Assembly (NCBI GenBank): GCA_910588745.1
Contig: CAJURK010000035.1
Location: forward strand, 1-33,767
DNA length: 33,767 bases
DNA from: an uncultured Dorea sp.
GTDB taxonomy: Bacteria; Bacillota; Clostridia; Lachnospirales; Lachnospiraceae
Direction of reading: 5' to 3'
Positions 7,977 through 14,949 of this stretch are shown here, one piece after another. How positions within the stretch are numbered: the stretch's first letter is position 1; each line of letters begins with the position of its first letter. Made by a program: the position numbers and the translations under genes. Below the pieces are notes generated by a model. That model saw only the letters and a list, made by a program, of their open reading frames with translations. It searched no databases and was not told the DNA's origin.

Positions 7977-8868
7977 AGCGTATCATCCTTTCCCACACTT
8001 CGCCGTACCCCTGACGGCAAAGCGCCTCCTCATACTGATAAATCTTTGAGGCAGCAAAACGGTCATCTGCCGCAGGCATATAGATCGTATCGCAGGCTTT
8101 CAGGATATCAAACAATCCCTGTACACAGTCTCCCAAATCCAAAATCACCACGTCATAGATACTGTGATTCAAGATTTCCCCAAACAGCCACATCCACTCA
8201 GACGCCGTAACCGTCCTGATATCTTCCGGAAACAATACCGGCGGGATATAGTCCAGTCCTTTTAATCCCTTTACTATCGTAGTTATCAAAAGACCTGGAT
8301 TGCCGGCCTCCTGCTTGGCATAATAAAGAAGCATGGACAAGTTACGCTTTTCTTCTTGAAAATATCCTCCGATTCCTGCATAAGTCTCCAGATTCATGTA
8401 AAGAACGTTCTGCTTCTTTGCCAGTTCCATTCCCTTTCGGAGTGCAAACGCGGTCTGTCCCGTCCTGTGAACCGGAGAATAAACGCCGACTAGCTTCCCC
8501 CTTTCTTTTTTTCTTACGTTCCATAGTTCTCCCATACCGTCTTCGGCCAAAGCTTCAACCAGCTTCGTATAAATTTCCTCTCCCGACTGATAACGGAAGA
8601 TTCTGTTTCTCGAGTCCTCTGCTTCTGCAGATACCGCCGACAAACGCATAACCTTTGATATCCCTGATAATTCTCCCTCTGTAAACTCTATTCTTTCATC
8701 CGCCAGGAGTATATCCACTTCCGTCTCCCTGCGAATTGCCTCAATCTGTTCGGGGCAGTCGCACAGCTTCACCTGCAGAGCAAGCTCCTTCCTCCTTCCA
8801 AGGTAATCCGCAAGCCGGACTGCAAACTCCCTCTCCCTGTCACAGATGACCAAATTCTTACTGCTCAC
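7921..8868 (-). CDS. tadZ: TadZ/CpaE-like protein with altered Walker A
   Basis: A 315-residue protein: a receiver-like N-terminal region (VDILLADERIEF) without a clear phosphorylation pocket, then a MinD/ParA-like domain. In that family the deviant P-loop reads KGGxGKT; here residues 131-139 read SPVHRTGQT, lacking the signature lysine. A later LDLGD strand is kept. TadZ proteins place the tad machine in the cell, and several known members have degenerate ATPase sites. The GTG at 8868 has AGGAGG six bases upstream. It is the first gene of the tad operon, about 180 bases after the predicted transcription start. Confidence 0.75.
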   Translation of the reverse strand: MSSKNLVICDREREFAVRLADYLGRRKELALQVKLCDCPEQIEAIRRETEVDILLADERIEFTEGELSGISKVMRLSAVSAEAEDSRNRIFRYQSGEEIYTKLVEALAEDGMGELWNVRKKERGKLVGVYSPVHRTGQTAFALRKGMELAKKQNVLYMNLETYAGIGGYFQEEKRNLSMLLYYAKQEAGNPGLLITTIVKGLKGLDYIPPVLFPEDIRTVTASEWMWLFGEILNHSIYDVVILDLGDCVQGLFDILKACDTIYMPAADDRFAASKIYQYEEALCRQGYGEVWERMIRCDIRRTAKRKDSGTDGSV

Positions 8869-9029
8869 TTATAGCCTCCTGTCTGTTATAAATTTACATA
8901 AGCAAATATTTTTTTAACGAATCCCCCCTTTCGTTACTGCATGTTCAATTGTTCTGTTTTGAATTCGCGGCCGATGCAGCCTGAATACGAAACAAGTTCA
9001 GATTTTCAACAAGATTCAACAAATCAGAT

Positions 9030-9084
9030 ACAAGTTATGGAAACTTGTACGATGTATTATATTCCCACATCGTACAAATGTCCA
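9030..9084 (-). promoter_or_regulatory. tad operon promoter with overlapping palindromic operators
   Basis: On the minus strand TGGACA (9079-9084) and TATAAT (9056-9061) are 17 bases apart. A perfect 11-bp inverted repeat, TTGTACGATGT and ACATCGTACAA (9045-9055 and 9067-9077), covers the -10 box and the spacer. A second palindrome, ACAAGTT/AACTTGT (9030-9036 and 9042-9048), overlaps the expected start site and shares bases with the first. Such a layout suits a dimeric repressor. The 5' leader to tadZ is about 180 bases. Confidence 0.7.
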
Positions 9085-9120
9085 TACTTTTTTTAGAACT
9101 ATGTAAACTTTGTCTACTTT

Positions 9121-9330
9121 TCACAAAATATGATAAAAGACAATTCCATAAAGCAATGCAACCCCAGGAATACCAAGGGTTCCAGATGTCAAAAATGTAA
9201 CTGCATTAAAGCCGACCGCTGCATTCACCCCTTTGGAAGAAAGAAATTCATTTACAAAGAAAATCAAAGCCATACCTATCAGCGCCCGAATAAAGAAGTT
9301 AACGATAATCCCAGGCCTCTCTTCCGACAT
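9121..9330 (-). CDS. bofA: BofA-family pro-sigma-K processing inhibitor homologue
   Basis: A 69-residue, mostly hydrophobic protein with two or three membrane segments and the family's C-terminal signature (FNAVTFLTSGTLGIPGVALL). In Bacillus subtilis BofA holds the SpoIVFB protease inactive in the outer forespore membrane. Many Clostridia carry BofA without SpoIVFB, so its role here is unknown. The ATG at 9330 has AGGAG upstream. It has its own promoter and ends 36 bases before the tad promoter, with no clear terminator between. Confidence 0.8.
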   Translation of the reverse strand: MSEERPGIIVNFFIRALIGMALIFFVNEFLSSKGVNAAVGFNAVTFLTSGTLGIPGVALLYGIVFYHIL

Positions 9331-9382
9331 ATCCCTTCACTCCTCTTTGTCCTTTTTATAGATATATTCACTGTTTCAGGCA

Positions 9383-9412
9383 ATTATACAAAGTATCGGC
9401 GTTTCCTATCAA
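9383..9412 (-). promoter_or_regulatory. bofA promoter
   Basis: TTGATA (9407-9412) and TATAAT (9383-9388) on the minus strand are 18 bases apart. The -35 box begins inside the T-run of the preceding terminator, so the two elements are packed together. Confidence 0.6.
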
Positions 9413-9460
9413 AAAAATAGCGCCATAAGCAGTATCACTCCAGGTAACACTGCTTATGGC
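9411..9460 (-). terminator. Rho-independent terminator between comEB and bofA
   Basis: A perfect 12-bp stem (9422-9433 with 9449-9460, GCCATAAGCAGT type) and a 15-base loop are followed on the minus strand by CGCTA and seven T. It should end the transcript coming from comEB or from a small RNA in between. Confidence 0.85.
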
Positions 9461-9571
9461 CGCCGAACAGAAGTCCTTGGCGCCTGCGTTATGTGCCGCA
9501 TCATGATAACCGCCCCTAACAGACTTCCAGGTTTCCAAACTGCTTTCCTCTGAAACTTATCCGGCTTTCCA
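9461..9571 (-). ncRNA. Possible structured RNA or 3' UTR upstream of the terminator
   Basis: About 110 bases between the comEB stop and the terminator hold no reading frame but can form nested helices: GAAGTC/GACTTC (9470-9475 with 9522-9527), GGCG/CGCC (9479-9482 with 9511-9514) and GTTAT/ATAAC (9488-9492 with 9506-9510). I could not match it to a known RNA family. It may only be the comEB 3' UTR. Confidence 0.25.
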
Positions 9572-10060
9572 TTATAGCCAGATCTCAATCCGTCTTCCGG
9601 TACGCTGATACTGGTGATACTTCACCCCTGCCGCGTCAAACATCCGCATGGACGCCTGCACCCTTGGCGTACCGTCATATTTATTGCTGTCGTAGATCAC
9701 TTCCTTAATTCCGCTCTGGATAATTGCCTTAGCACATTCATTGCAGGGAAACAGCGATACATACAGCTTCGCTCCCTCAAGGCTTCCTCCCCTGTAATTC
9801 AGAATCGCGTTCAGCTCGCTATGTACCGTATAAAAATATTTGGTTTCAAGCTCATCCGCGCCTTCCCTAATCCAGGGAAATAAATCGTCCGAACATCCCA
9901 TGGGAAATCCGTTATAACCCATTGACAGAATCTTATTATCCTGACTCACGATACAGCACCCCACCTGGGTGTTTGGATCTTTGGAGCGGGCTGCCGACAA
10001 CATGGCAACTCCCATAAAATATTCGTCCCAGCTAATGAAATCCTCCCTTTTTGTCCCCAT
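9572..10060 (-). CDS. comEB: Deoxycytidylate (dCMP) deaminase family protein
   Basis: A 162-residue zinc-dependent deaminase that converts dCMP to dUMP for thymidylate synthesis. The zinc site is visible as HSE at 80-82 (usually HAE) and PCNEC at 105-109, with TQVGCCIV as the first strand. Its length fits the ComEB/dCMP deaminase family. The ATG at 10060 has GGAGGAG upstream. It follows the cwlD-like gene by 54 bases on the same strand and is probably co-transcribed with it. Confidence 0.9.
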   Translation of the reverse strand: MGTKREDFISWDEYFMGVAMLSAARSKDPNTQVGCCIVSQDNKILSMGYNGFPMGCSDDLFPWIREGADELETKYFYTVHSELNAILNYRGGSLEGAKLYVSLFPCNECAKAIIQSGIKEVIYDSNKYDGTPRVQASMRMFDAAGVKYHQYQRTGRRIEIWL

Positions 10061-10114
10061 GATTTCTCCTCCGTCGTATACGTTCTTATTCTAATTAGTA
10101 TATCACTTTTATTC

Positions 10115-10795
10115 CTATTTTTCTATATAAGCCTTAATCCCCTCCACAATCGCTTCCGCCGTTTTCTCCTGATATGCTTCATCGCTTAGAAGCTCCGCTT
10201 CTTCCCAGTTGCTCAAAAAACCGCATTCTACAATAATCGTAGTCGCTTCCGTTCTCTTTAATAAGTAATAGGTATCGTTTGCCTTTGCTTTCCTGTTATT
10301 CTCCGTATTTAATGCAAGCAAGGCCTTCTGCATTAGTTCCGCCGCCCTCTTTCCTTCCTCCGAATGGCTGTAATAGAAGACCTGGGCCCCCTTAACCCCT
10401 TCCTGGTGGTAACTATTCTGATGAATGCTCACGGCAAGTATCGGAGCGGACTTATTGATCTTTTCCACCCTGGCCTTCATATCGCCAACCTTTGTAGAAG
10501 AACCGTCCGTTCCCGTAAGCATAGCGTCCTCTTCTCTCGTCATCACCACGTCTATCTTCTCTTTTTTCAACAGCTTCTGCACTTTCTCGGCAATTGCAAG
10601 ATTTACTTCTTTTTCATTTACATCATTAACCCCAATTTTACCGGGATCTGAGCCGCCATGCCCCGCATCCAGAACCACCGTCATTTTCTGGTTCTTTACC
10701 TTATCGCTCGTCACATACTTACTGACGCTCCTGCTGATAATAATGAGTACTGCCAATACCAGAATTACCGCAGCCAACTCTATTTTCTGTCGCAA
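10115..10795 (-). CDS. cwlD: N-acetylmuramoyl-L-alanine amidase, CwlD-like
   Basis: About 226 residues: an N-terminal membrane anchor (about 6-21) and an Amidase_3 domain. Zinc ligands are His46 (DAGHGG), Glu61 (NEKEVNL) and His125 (SIHQN), with the catalytic glutamate at about 190 (VECGFLSN). Size and the GAQVFYY and NNRKAKAND segments fit CwlD, which with PdaA makes muramic-delta-lactam in the spore cortex. The frame extends to an ATG at 10816, but that codon lies in the loop of a terminator hairpin; TTG at 10795 has GGAGG eight bases before it and is preferred. The ribosome binding site is part of the terminator's 3' arm. Assignment to CwlD rather than a vegetative amidase is likely but not proven. 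Confidence 0.8.
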   Translation of the reverse strand: MRQKIELAAVILVLAVLIIISRSVSKYVTSDKVKNQKMTVVLDAGHGGSDPGKIGVNDVNEKEVNLAIAEKVQKLLKKEKIDVVMTREEDAMLTGTDGSSTKVGDMKARVEKINKSAPILAVSIHQNSYHQEGVKGAQVFYYSHSEEGKRAAELMQKALLALNTENNRKAKANDTYYLLKRTEATTIIVECGFLSNWEEAELLSDEAYQEKTAEAIVEGIKAYIEK

Positions 10796-10849
10796 AAAAA
10801 TATCCTCCGGCAGCATGTATCCATAAAATATATGCCTGCCAGAGGATAT
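10794..10849 (-). terminator. Terminator hairpin that contains the next gene's ribosome binding site
   Basis: On the minus strand a 14-bp stem with one G-U pair (10836-10849 with 10800-10813) and a 22-base loop is followed by seven T. It stands 25 bases after the GH18 gene. Its 3' arm includes the GGAGG (10804-10808) used by the cwlD-like gene. Confidence 0.8.
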
Positions 10850-10873
10850 CTATTCTTTCTGCGCAATTTTTAT

Positions 10874-12685
10874 TTAATTTGTGTACTGAAGGATTACATC
10901 CCAGATATCCGATGTTTCTTGTCCAAGACGCCATGCCGCTGTTCCTGCAAGGCCGTAATCCTTCATTAGCTGAAGCCTTGGCTGCAGTGACTTCGCATCC
11001 TCCAGCCATACTTTATAGGTACTGCCTTCCGATTCCCATGTGGCGTAATTCTGCTTCGTTACATCGTCCCAGGTAATCTGCGCGCCGGCCTGGGAGACCA
11101 CAAGTTGAGCGTCTTTCATACTGTAAGCAGTACTCTCGACTTTCGTCGAATATTCCGCTTCTTCGGTTCCGGCTTGAGCCGCCAGCTCCCCTTCTGTCTT
11201 CGGCGTTTCCTTCCACACTCTTGTAAAGAACGGAACCGCATTAATCACCTTCTCTGCTGGAACTTCTTCTATCGTCTTAGCAATGCCATTCTGCACAAAA
11301 TCATAAGACGCCACGGAACCAGCTTCCAGAGAACCGCCATAATGCTCGTCATACCCCATGATTATTACATAATCGGCAACAATGCCCTGCTCTTTTCTGT
11401 GGTACTGCTGATTATATGCCTGCGGTACATAGTTGTCCACAGACAGTACCAATCCGTTCTGCCTGCACTTAACCGACAGTTCACGGATAAACTGGATATA
11501 ATGCTCCCCGCACTCTGTGGAAATTTTCTCGAAATCTACATTAATTCCGTCCACTCCGCTAGAAAGGGACGCCGCTATCAACTGGTTGATCAGATTGTCG
11601 CGGCTTGACGTATGGCTGAGCAGTTCAAAAGACTCCTCAAAGGAATTGATCCCTCCGTCAAAATCCCGGATCGCCGCCCACACTTCAATCCCTGCCTGAT
11701 GCGCATAGTTCACAAAATCAGAACCCGCAATCGATTCGACATTGCCTGCCGTATCCGCAACGTGGAACCAGGTTGGGGAAATCGTATTCAGCCCCTTAGT
11801 CTGTGCAATCATCTCTAATATGCTGCTGTTCGCATCATAATTTGTCACATTACACCACGCCATATTGATCGTATGATCTCTGGAAATATTAGTGTACTCC
11901 GGTTCGGTAAATTCCCTGGATATCTTCTCAGAAGTAACGTCCTTCAGATGCTTCTTGCGAATATAGCCTACAAACCCATCTTCTGTCCGAACTTTCTTCC
12001 AGTCGCCTTCATCCTCAATCACACGTACCTTCTCTTTCTTCTTAACCTCTGTCAGCACCGGACTCTTCACTCCGCCCTGGTACCGAACCTGGGTCTTGCG
12101 TTTGGTCAGCGCCACATCCACGTCCCCGGTCTCGGTCAATACCATTACCCGCCCCGGATCATCATATACTTCAAACTCCACGCCGGTATATTGTTTTACA
12201 AAGTCTAAGGCAATATATGCTGTACTTCCTTCTGCTTTTAAAATGACGTAGTCTTCACTGTTCTTCTGCTTTGAAACAGAATATTCTTTACTTCCAACAC
12301 CCACAGATACTATATCGTTCGGAAGCGCGTAAAGCAGAACATTCTCATTTGCATCCCAGTAAAATCTCTCATTGATATAATCCCGTACAATACTGTATTC
12401 TACGTATACCTTGCCGTCCCAGAGCCTTCCGCGCGGTTCAAGAACCTGATTATTCACAATAACAGCAAGCTGATTCTCGTTTTCAATCCCATAATATTCA
12501 TCCAGATCAGCCCGTTCTTTCGTCCCGCCGTAGCGTTTCCACAACAAAAGCGCTGCAATAAGTCCTATTATAAATATGATAAAGAAAATAATCTTCAGCA
12601 TCAGATTCCTCTTACGTCTGCGCCTTGACTGCCTCCGTCCGCGTGTTCTTCTCCGCCTCTGATCCATAATCCGCCTTTGATCCAT
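10874..12685 (-). CDS. Membrane-anchored GH18 glycosidase with SH3 domain
   Basis: A 603-residue protein. Residues 1-30 are extremely Arg-rich, 31-49 form a membrane anchor, 70-190 resemble the copper-amine-oxidase-like N-domain common in Clostridial wall proteins, 198-250 a bacterial SH3 domain, and 268-600 a GH18 barrel. The GH18 motif reads DGINVDFE at 379-386, keeping the catalytic glutamate; Asn replaces the first Asp of the DxDxE pattern, as in spore-type GH18 enzymes such as SleL/YaaH. It probably cuts or binds N-acetylglucosamine polymers in the wall or spore cortex. The ATG at 12685 has AGGAGG six bases upstream; the N-terminus repeats MDQRR. Confidence 0.85.
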   Translation of the reverse strand: MDQRRIMDQRRRRTRGRRQSRRRRKRNLMLKIIFFIIFIIGLIAALLLWKRYGGTKERADLDEYYGIENENQLAVIVNNQVLEPRGRLWDGKVYVEYSIVRDYINERFYWDANENVLLYALPNDIVSVGVGSKEYSVSKQKNSEDYVILKAEGSTAYIALDFVKQYTGVEFEVYDDPGRVMVLTETGDVDVALTKRKTQVRYQGGVKSPVLTEVKKKEKVRVIEDEGDWKKVRTEDGFVGYIRKKHLKDVTSEKISREFTEPEYTNISRDHTINMAWCNVTNYDANSSILEMIAQTKGLNTISPTWFHVADTAGNVESIAGSDFVNYAHQAGIEVWAAIRDFDGGINSFEESFELLSHTSSRDNLINQLIAASLSSGVDGINVDFEKISTECGEHYIQFIRELSVKCRQNGLVLSVDNYVPQAYNQQYHRKEQGIVADYVIIMGYDEHYGGSLEAGSVASYDFVQNGIAKTIEEVPAEKVINAVPFFTRVWKETPKTEGELAAQAGTEEAEYSTKVESTAYSMKDAQLVVSQAGAQITWDDVTKQNYATWESEGSTYKVWLEDAKSLQPRLQLMKDYGLAGTAAWRLGQETSDIWDVILQYTN

Positions 12686-12747
12686 AGTCTACCTCCTATT
12701 GCCTCATTACAGCCTAGACTTCGCCTTTACTGCAACATCGCCTTACT

Positions 12748-12776
12748 ATTATATCAACAAAAGTGGTGACCGTCAT
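12748..12776 (-). promoter_or_regulatory. Likely promoter of the GH18 gene
   Basis: TATAAT (12748-12753) and ATGACG (12771-12776) on the minus strand are 17 bases apart. The -10 box is perfect, the -35 box is weak (4 of 6). Confidence 0.5.
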
Positions 12777-12812
12777 TATATTTCGACAATTTTTTATAAT
12801 TTTGGAGGGCAT

Positions 12813-13037
12813 TTACTTCTCCTGCAGATTAATATGGTTGAAATACAGCTCCTTTAAATCCCCCTTTTCATTTAAAATATAATCCCTCATGTACCCGGAG
12901 TCCTCCCTCAGCATATGTGCTTTGACAATCTGGGTCGGGCTTGCTGGATTCCCCTCCATCTCCAAATATACTCCCCTTCTTTCATACCGGTTCAGTTCGC
13001 TGAATAGCTCCCTGTATTCTTTTGTCTCCGACTTCAT
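12813..13037 (-). CDS. Hypothetical 74-residue protein
   Basis: A small soluble, charged protein (begins MKSETKEYRELFSELNRYERRG; 15 Glu or more) without a signal peptide or metal motif. I do not recognise a family. The frame extends to 13142, but the ATG at 13037 has GAAGGAGG seven bases upstream and is clearly the better start. The clean ribosome site and protein-like composition support a real gene. It sits alone upstream of the GH18 gene, with no terminator seen between them. Confidence 0.6.
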   Translation of the reverse strand: MKSETKEYRELFSELNRYERRGVYLEMEGNPASPTQIVKAHMLREDSGYMRDYILNEKGDLKELYFNHINLQEK

Positions 13038-13142
13038 GGGTTCCTCCTTCTCAATGCATGGCTTCCCGCTGCAGTGCGTACTATAATAAAGACCCGGAAA
13101 GTGCTTGTGATATATTACCCGGTACAGAAAATATGCCCGCAT

Positions 13143-13384
13143 TGATTATAAAACTGCTTCAAAAAAATATTTCAATAAAGTCCGTCTGGAAATCTGTTGA
13201 AAATCTCTGAGTTACTGATGGAAGGAATTGTTCCGCAGAATGAGCTTAGAACGATTCCTGCCCTGATCTGAAAATGTTGAAAAATCTGATATGTTGAAAA
13301 TGCTCCTACATGGGAATACTATTTTCTGTACGGCTATTATATATCAATTCTTATGTTAACGCAAGCAGTTTTTTATTTATTTTA
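13143..13384. other. Non-coding stretch between divergent genes
   Basis: AT-rich sequence without a gene. It holds a hairpin with 11-bp arms and one G-U pair (13223-13233 with 13249-13259), no T-run behind it, and three nearby copies of the word GTTGAAAA. The mecA promoter lies at its right end. No function is assigned. Confidence 0.4.
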
Positions 13385-13414
13385 TTGAACATTTACAAGC
13401 TACTATGCTATACT
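13385..13414 (+). promoter_or_regulatory. mecA promoter
   Basis: TTGAAC (13385-13390) and TATACT (13409-13414) are 18 bases apart, and TG one base before the -10 box makes it an extended -10 promoter. It ends 21 bases before the mecA start. Confidence 0.7.
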
Positions 13415-13435
13415 GTCTAAAAGGAAGTGATAAAT

Positions 13436-14170
13436 ATGAAGATTGAAAAGATTAATGACAATCAGATACGCTGTACGCTTACGCGGGCTGATTTGGCCGA
13501 CCGCCAGTTAAAACTGAGCGAACTGGCTTATGGCACAGAAAAAGCAAAATCACTTTTCCATGATATGATGCAGCAGGCGGCCTATGAATGCGGATTTGAA
13601 GCAGAAGACATTCCTCTTATGATAGAGGCGATTCCCGCATCCGCAGATTCTATTGTGCTGATAATTACCAAAGTAGAAGACCCGGAAGAGTTAGACACCA
13701 GATTCTCCAGATTCGCTCCTACAGCCGGCGGCGATTGGGATAGGCGGGATTCCGCTTCTCTTAAGCTGGAAGGCGCGGAAGATATCCTAAACCTTCTCGG
13801 CAAGGTCAAGGAGAGTATCGCCGCTCTTCCCCAGGAACAAACCTCTGCGCAGGAAGGCGAAACCTCTTCAAAGAGAACTGACTTGAGGCTATTTTCCTTC
13901 GCTACCATGGACGGCGTGATTTCTGCGGCACAGCTTCTTGGCAGCCTGTACCATGGCTCTAATACTTTATATAAAGACAGCGGTTCCGATATGTACGTTC
14001 TGGCTCTTACCCAGTCCGACCATACGATTAATGACTTCAGCCGAATCTGCAACATGTTGTCCGAATACGGCTCGCTGGAACACTCTTCAGGAGCGTCGCT
14101 CGCATATCTGGAAGAACATTGTGAAATCATCCTGTCCGCCAATGCGGTGCAGCAGCTTTCTCTGATTTAA
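13436..14170 (+). CDS. mecA: MecA-family adaptor protein
   Basis: A 244-residue soluble adaptor. The N-terminal domain (MKIEKINDNQIRCTLTRADL) is that of MecA; a linker rich in Gln, Glu and Ser near 125-145 separates it from the C-terminal domain that in Bacillus binds ClpC. The family hands substrates such as ComK to ClpCP. The ATG at 13436 has AAGGAAG upstream; an earlier in-frame GTG lies within that site. Single-gene unit with its own promoter and a terminator shared with the convergent gene. Confidence 0.88.
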   Translation: MKIEKINDNQIRCTLTRADLADRQLKLSELAYGTEKAKSLFHDMMQQAAYECGFEAEDIPLMIEAIPASADSIVLIITKVEDPEELDTRFSRFAPTAGGDWDRRDSASLKLEGAEDILNLLGKVKESIAALPQEQTSAQEGETSSKRTDLRLFSFATMDGVISAAQLLGSLYHGSNTLYKDSGSDMYVLALTQSDHTINDFSRICNMLSEYGSLEHSSGASLAYLEEHCEIILSANAVQQLSLI

Positions 14171-14231
14171 TCCTGCGGTACCCACAAGATACCGCTATGC
14201 GGCTATGTCCGCCGTTTATTTTACCGCGTAT

Positions 14232-14264
14232 AAAAAAGGCTGCCCTTTTCAGGCAGTCTTTTTT
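14232..14264. terminator. Bidirectional terminator between mecA and the DUF1858 gene
   Basis: Stem GGCTGCC/GGCAGTC (14238-14244 with 14252-14258, one G-U pair), with six T on the plus side and six A before it, so it can work in both directions for the convergent genes. Confidence 0.85.
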
Positions 14265-14276
14265 ATATCGTATGCA

Positions 14277-14489
14277 TTAAGCATTCAAGATTGCATTCAG
14301 CTTCTCCGTCAGCAGATCTGCATCAATGCCATGAACCATAGCGGCTTCCTCAATCGATTCGCCTTGGGAAGACGGGCAGCCAATACAGTGCATCCCTATC
14401 TCCATCAGAGCCCTTGCCACATCTTCAATCTTATCTCCACTGGTCATTAATAATTCGCCGATTGTGGTATCCTTATTAATCTGTGCCAT
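14277..14489 (-). CDS. DUF1858 domain protein
   Basis: A 70-residue protein made of one DUF1858 domain: INKDTTIGELL, then the conserved CIGCPSSQGESIEEAA with two cysteines at about 35 and 38, and a C-terminal helix. Similar domains occur alone or fused to hybrid-cluster and ScdA-type iron-sulfur proteins, and the CxxC may be redox- or metal-active. The ATG at 14489 has GAGGAGG upstream. It is monocistronic, with its own promoter. Confidence 0.85.
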   Translation of the reverse strand: MAQINKDTTIGELLMTSGDKIEDVARALMEIGMHCIGCPSSQGESIEEAAMVHGIDADLLTEKLNAILNA

Positions 14490-14521
14490 ATAATCGCCTC
14501 CTCTATTCTCTGGTAATTTCT

Positions 14522-14550
14522 ATTATATCCAGTTTTCTTCATTGTGTAAA
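14522..14550 (-). promoter_or_regulatory. Promoter of the DUF1858 gene
   Basis: TTTACA (14545-14550) and TATAAT (14522-14527) on the minus strand are 17 bases apart, close to consensus. Confidence 0.7.
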
Positions 14551-14880
14551 CATTTAAAAGCTTTTTCTTCCCGAAATTTGACGATTCAAATTGCAAGATA
14601 CATTTCTATTTTTTTCGACAAAAGGTAAATTTTGTGATTTGTTTACAAAACGCCCGTTCTTTTGTTTTGCGCGAGTAATCAACCAAAATCCTATGTTTTT
14701 ATGTTGATAATGTTGATAAGTTACAAAAACCTACCATTTTTCCGCTCTTTTTCCCCATAAGAATGTTGATAACTTTCGAATTATCTCCTGACAGATTCCC
14801 CTAGCATTTTACATTTTTGTGTATTTTATCTAAAGATTCGATTTTCTGCATAATGACATAATATTTTTCATCTATTACAT
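14551..14880. other. AT-rich non-coding region with TGTTGATAA repeats
   Basis: About 330 bases without a gene. It contains three copies of TGTTGATAA, two in tandem (14702-14710, 14711-14719) and one at 14764-14772; the reverse complement TTATCAACA is one base from the DnaA box TTATCCACA. No other element was recognised. Confidence 0.4.
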
Positions 14881-14925
14881 AAAAGAGTCCCGGAATATAT
14901 CTATCAATTTTCCCGGGATTTTTTA
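14881..14925. terminator. Terminator after the NlpC/P60 gene
   Basis: Stem TCCCGG/CCGGGA (14888-14893 with 14913-14918), with six T on the plus side and CTCTTTTA on the minus side. It most likely ends the minus-strand NlpC/P60 transcript. Confidence 0.6.
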
Positions 14926-14949
14926 TAGTTTTTCTATTATCTGACAATT

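Noticed and set aside
9411..9571. 6S RNA or SRP RNA near bofA
   Set aside because: Length and terminator would fit, but no conserved sequence of either RNA and no closing stem joining both ends could be found.
13223..13259. Hairpin between the orphan gene and mecA as a terminator
   Set aside because: No T-run follows on either strand and no transcript needs to end there, since the flanking genes diverge.
13582..14142. A 186-codon frame antisense to mecA
   Set aside because: It lies fully inside mecA on the opposite strand, with no ribosome binding site or protein-like pattern; a shadow frame.
14702..14719. Replication origin suggested by TGTTGATAA repeats
   Set aside because: The words are not exact DnaA boxes, are only three, and no dnaA, dnaN or other origin-linked gene is nearby.
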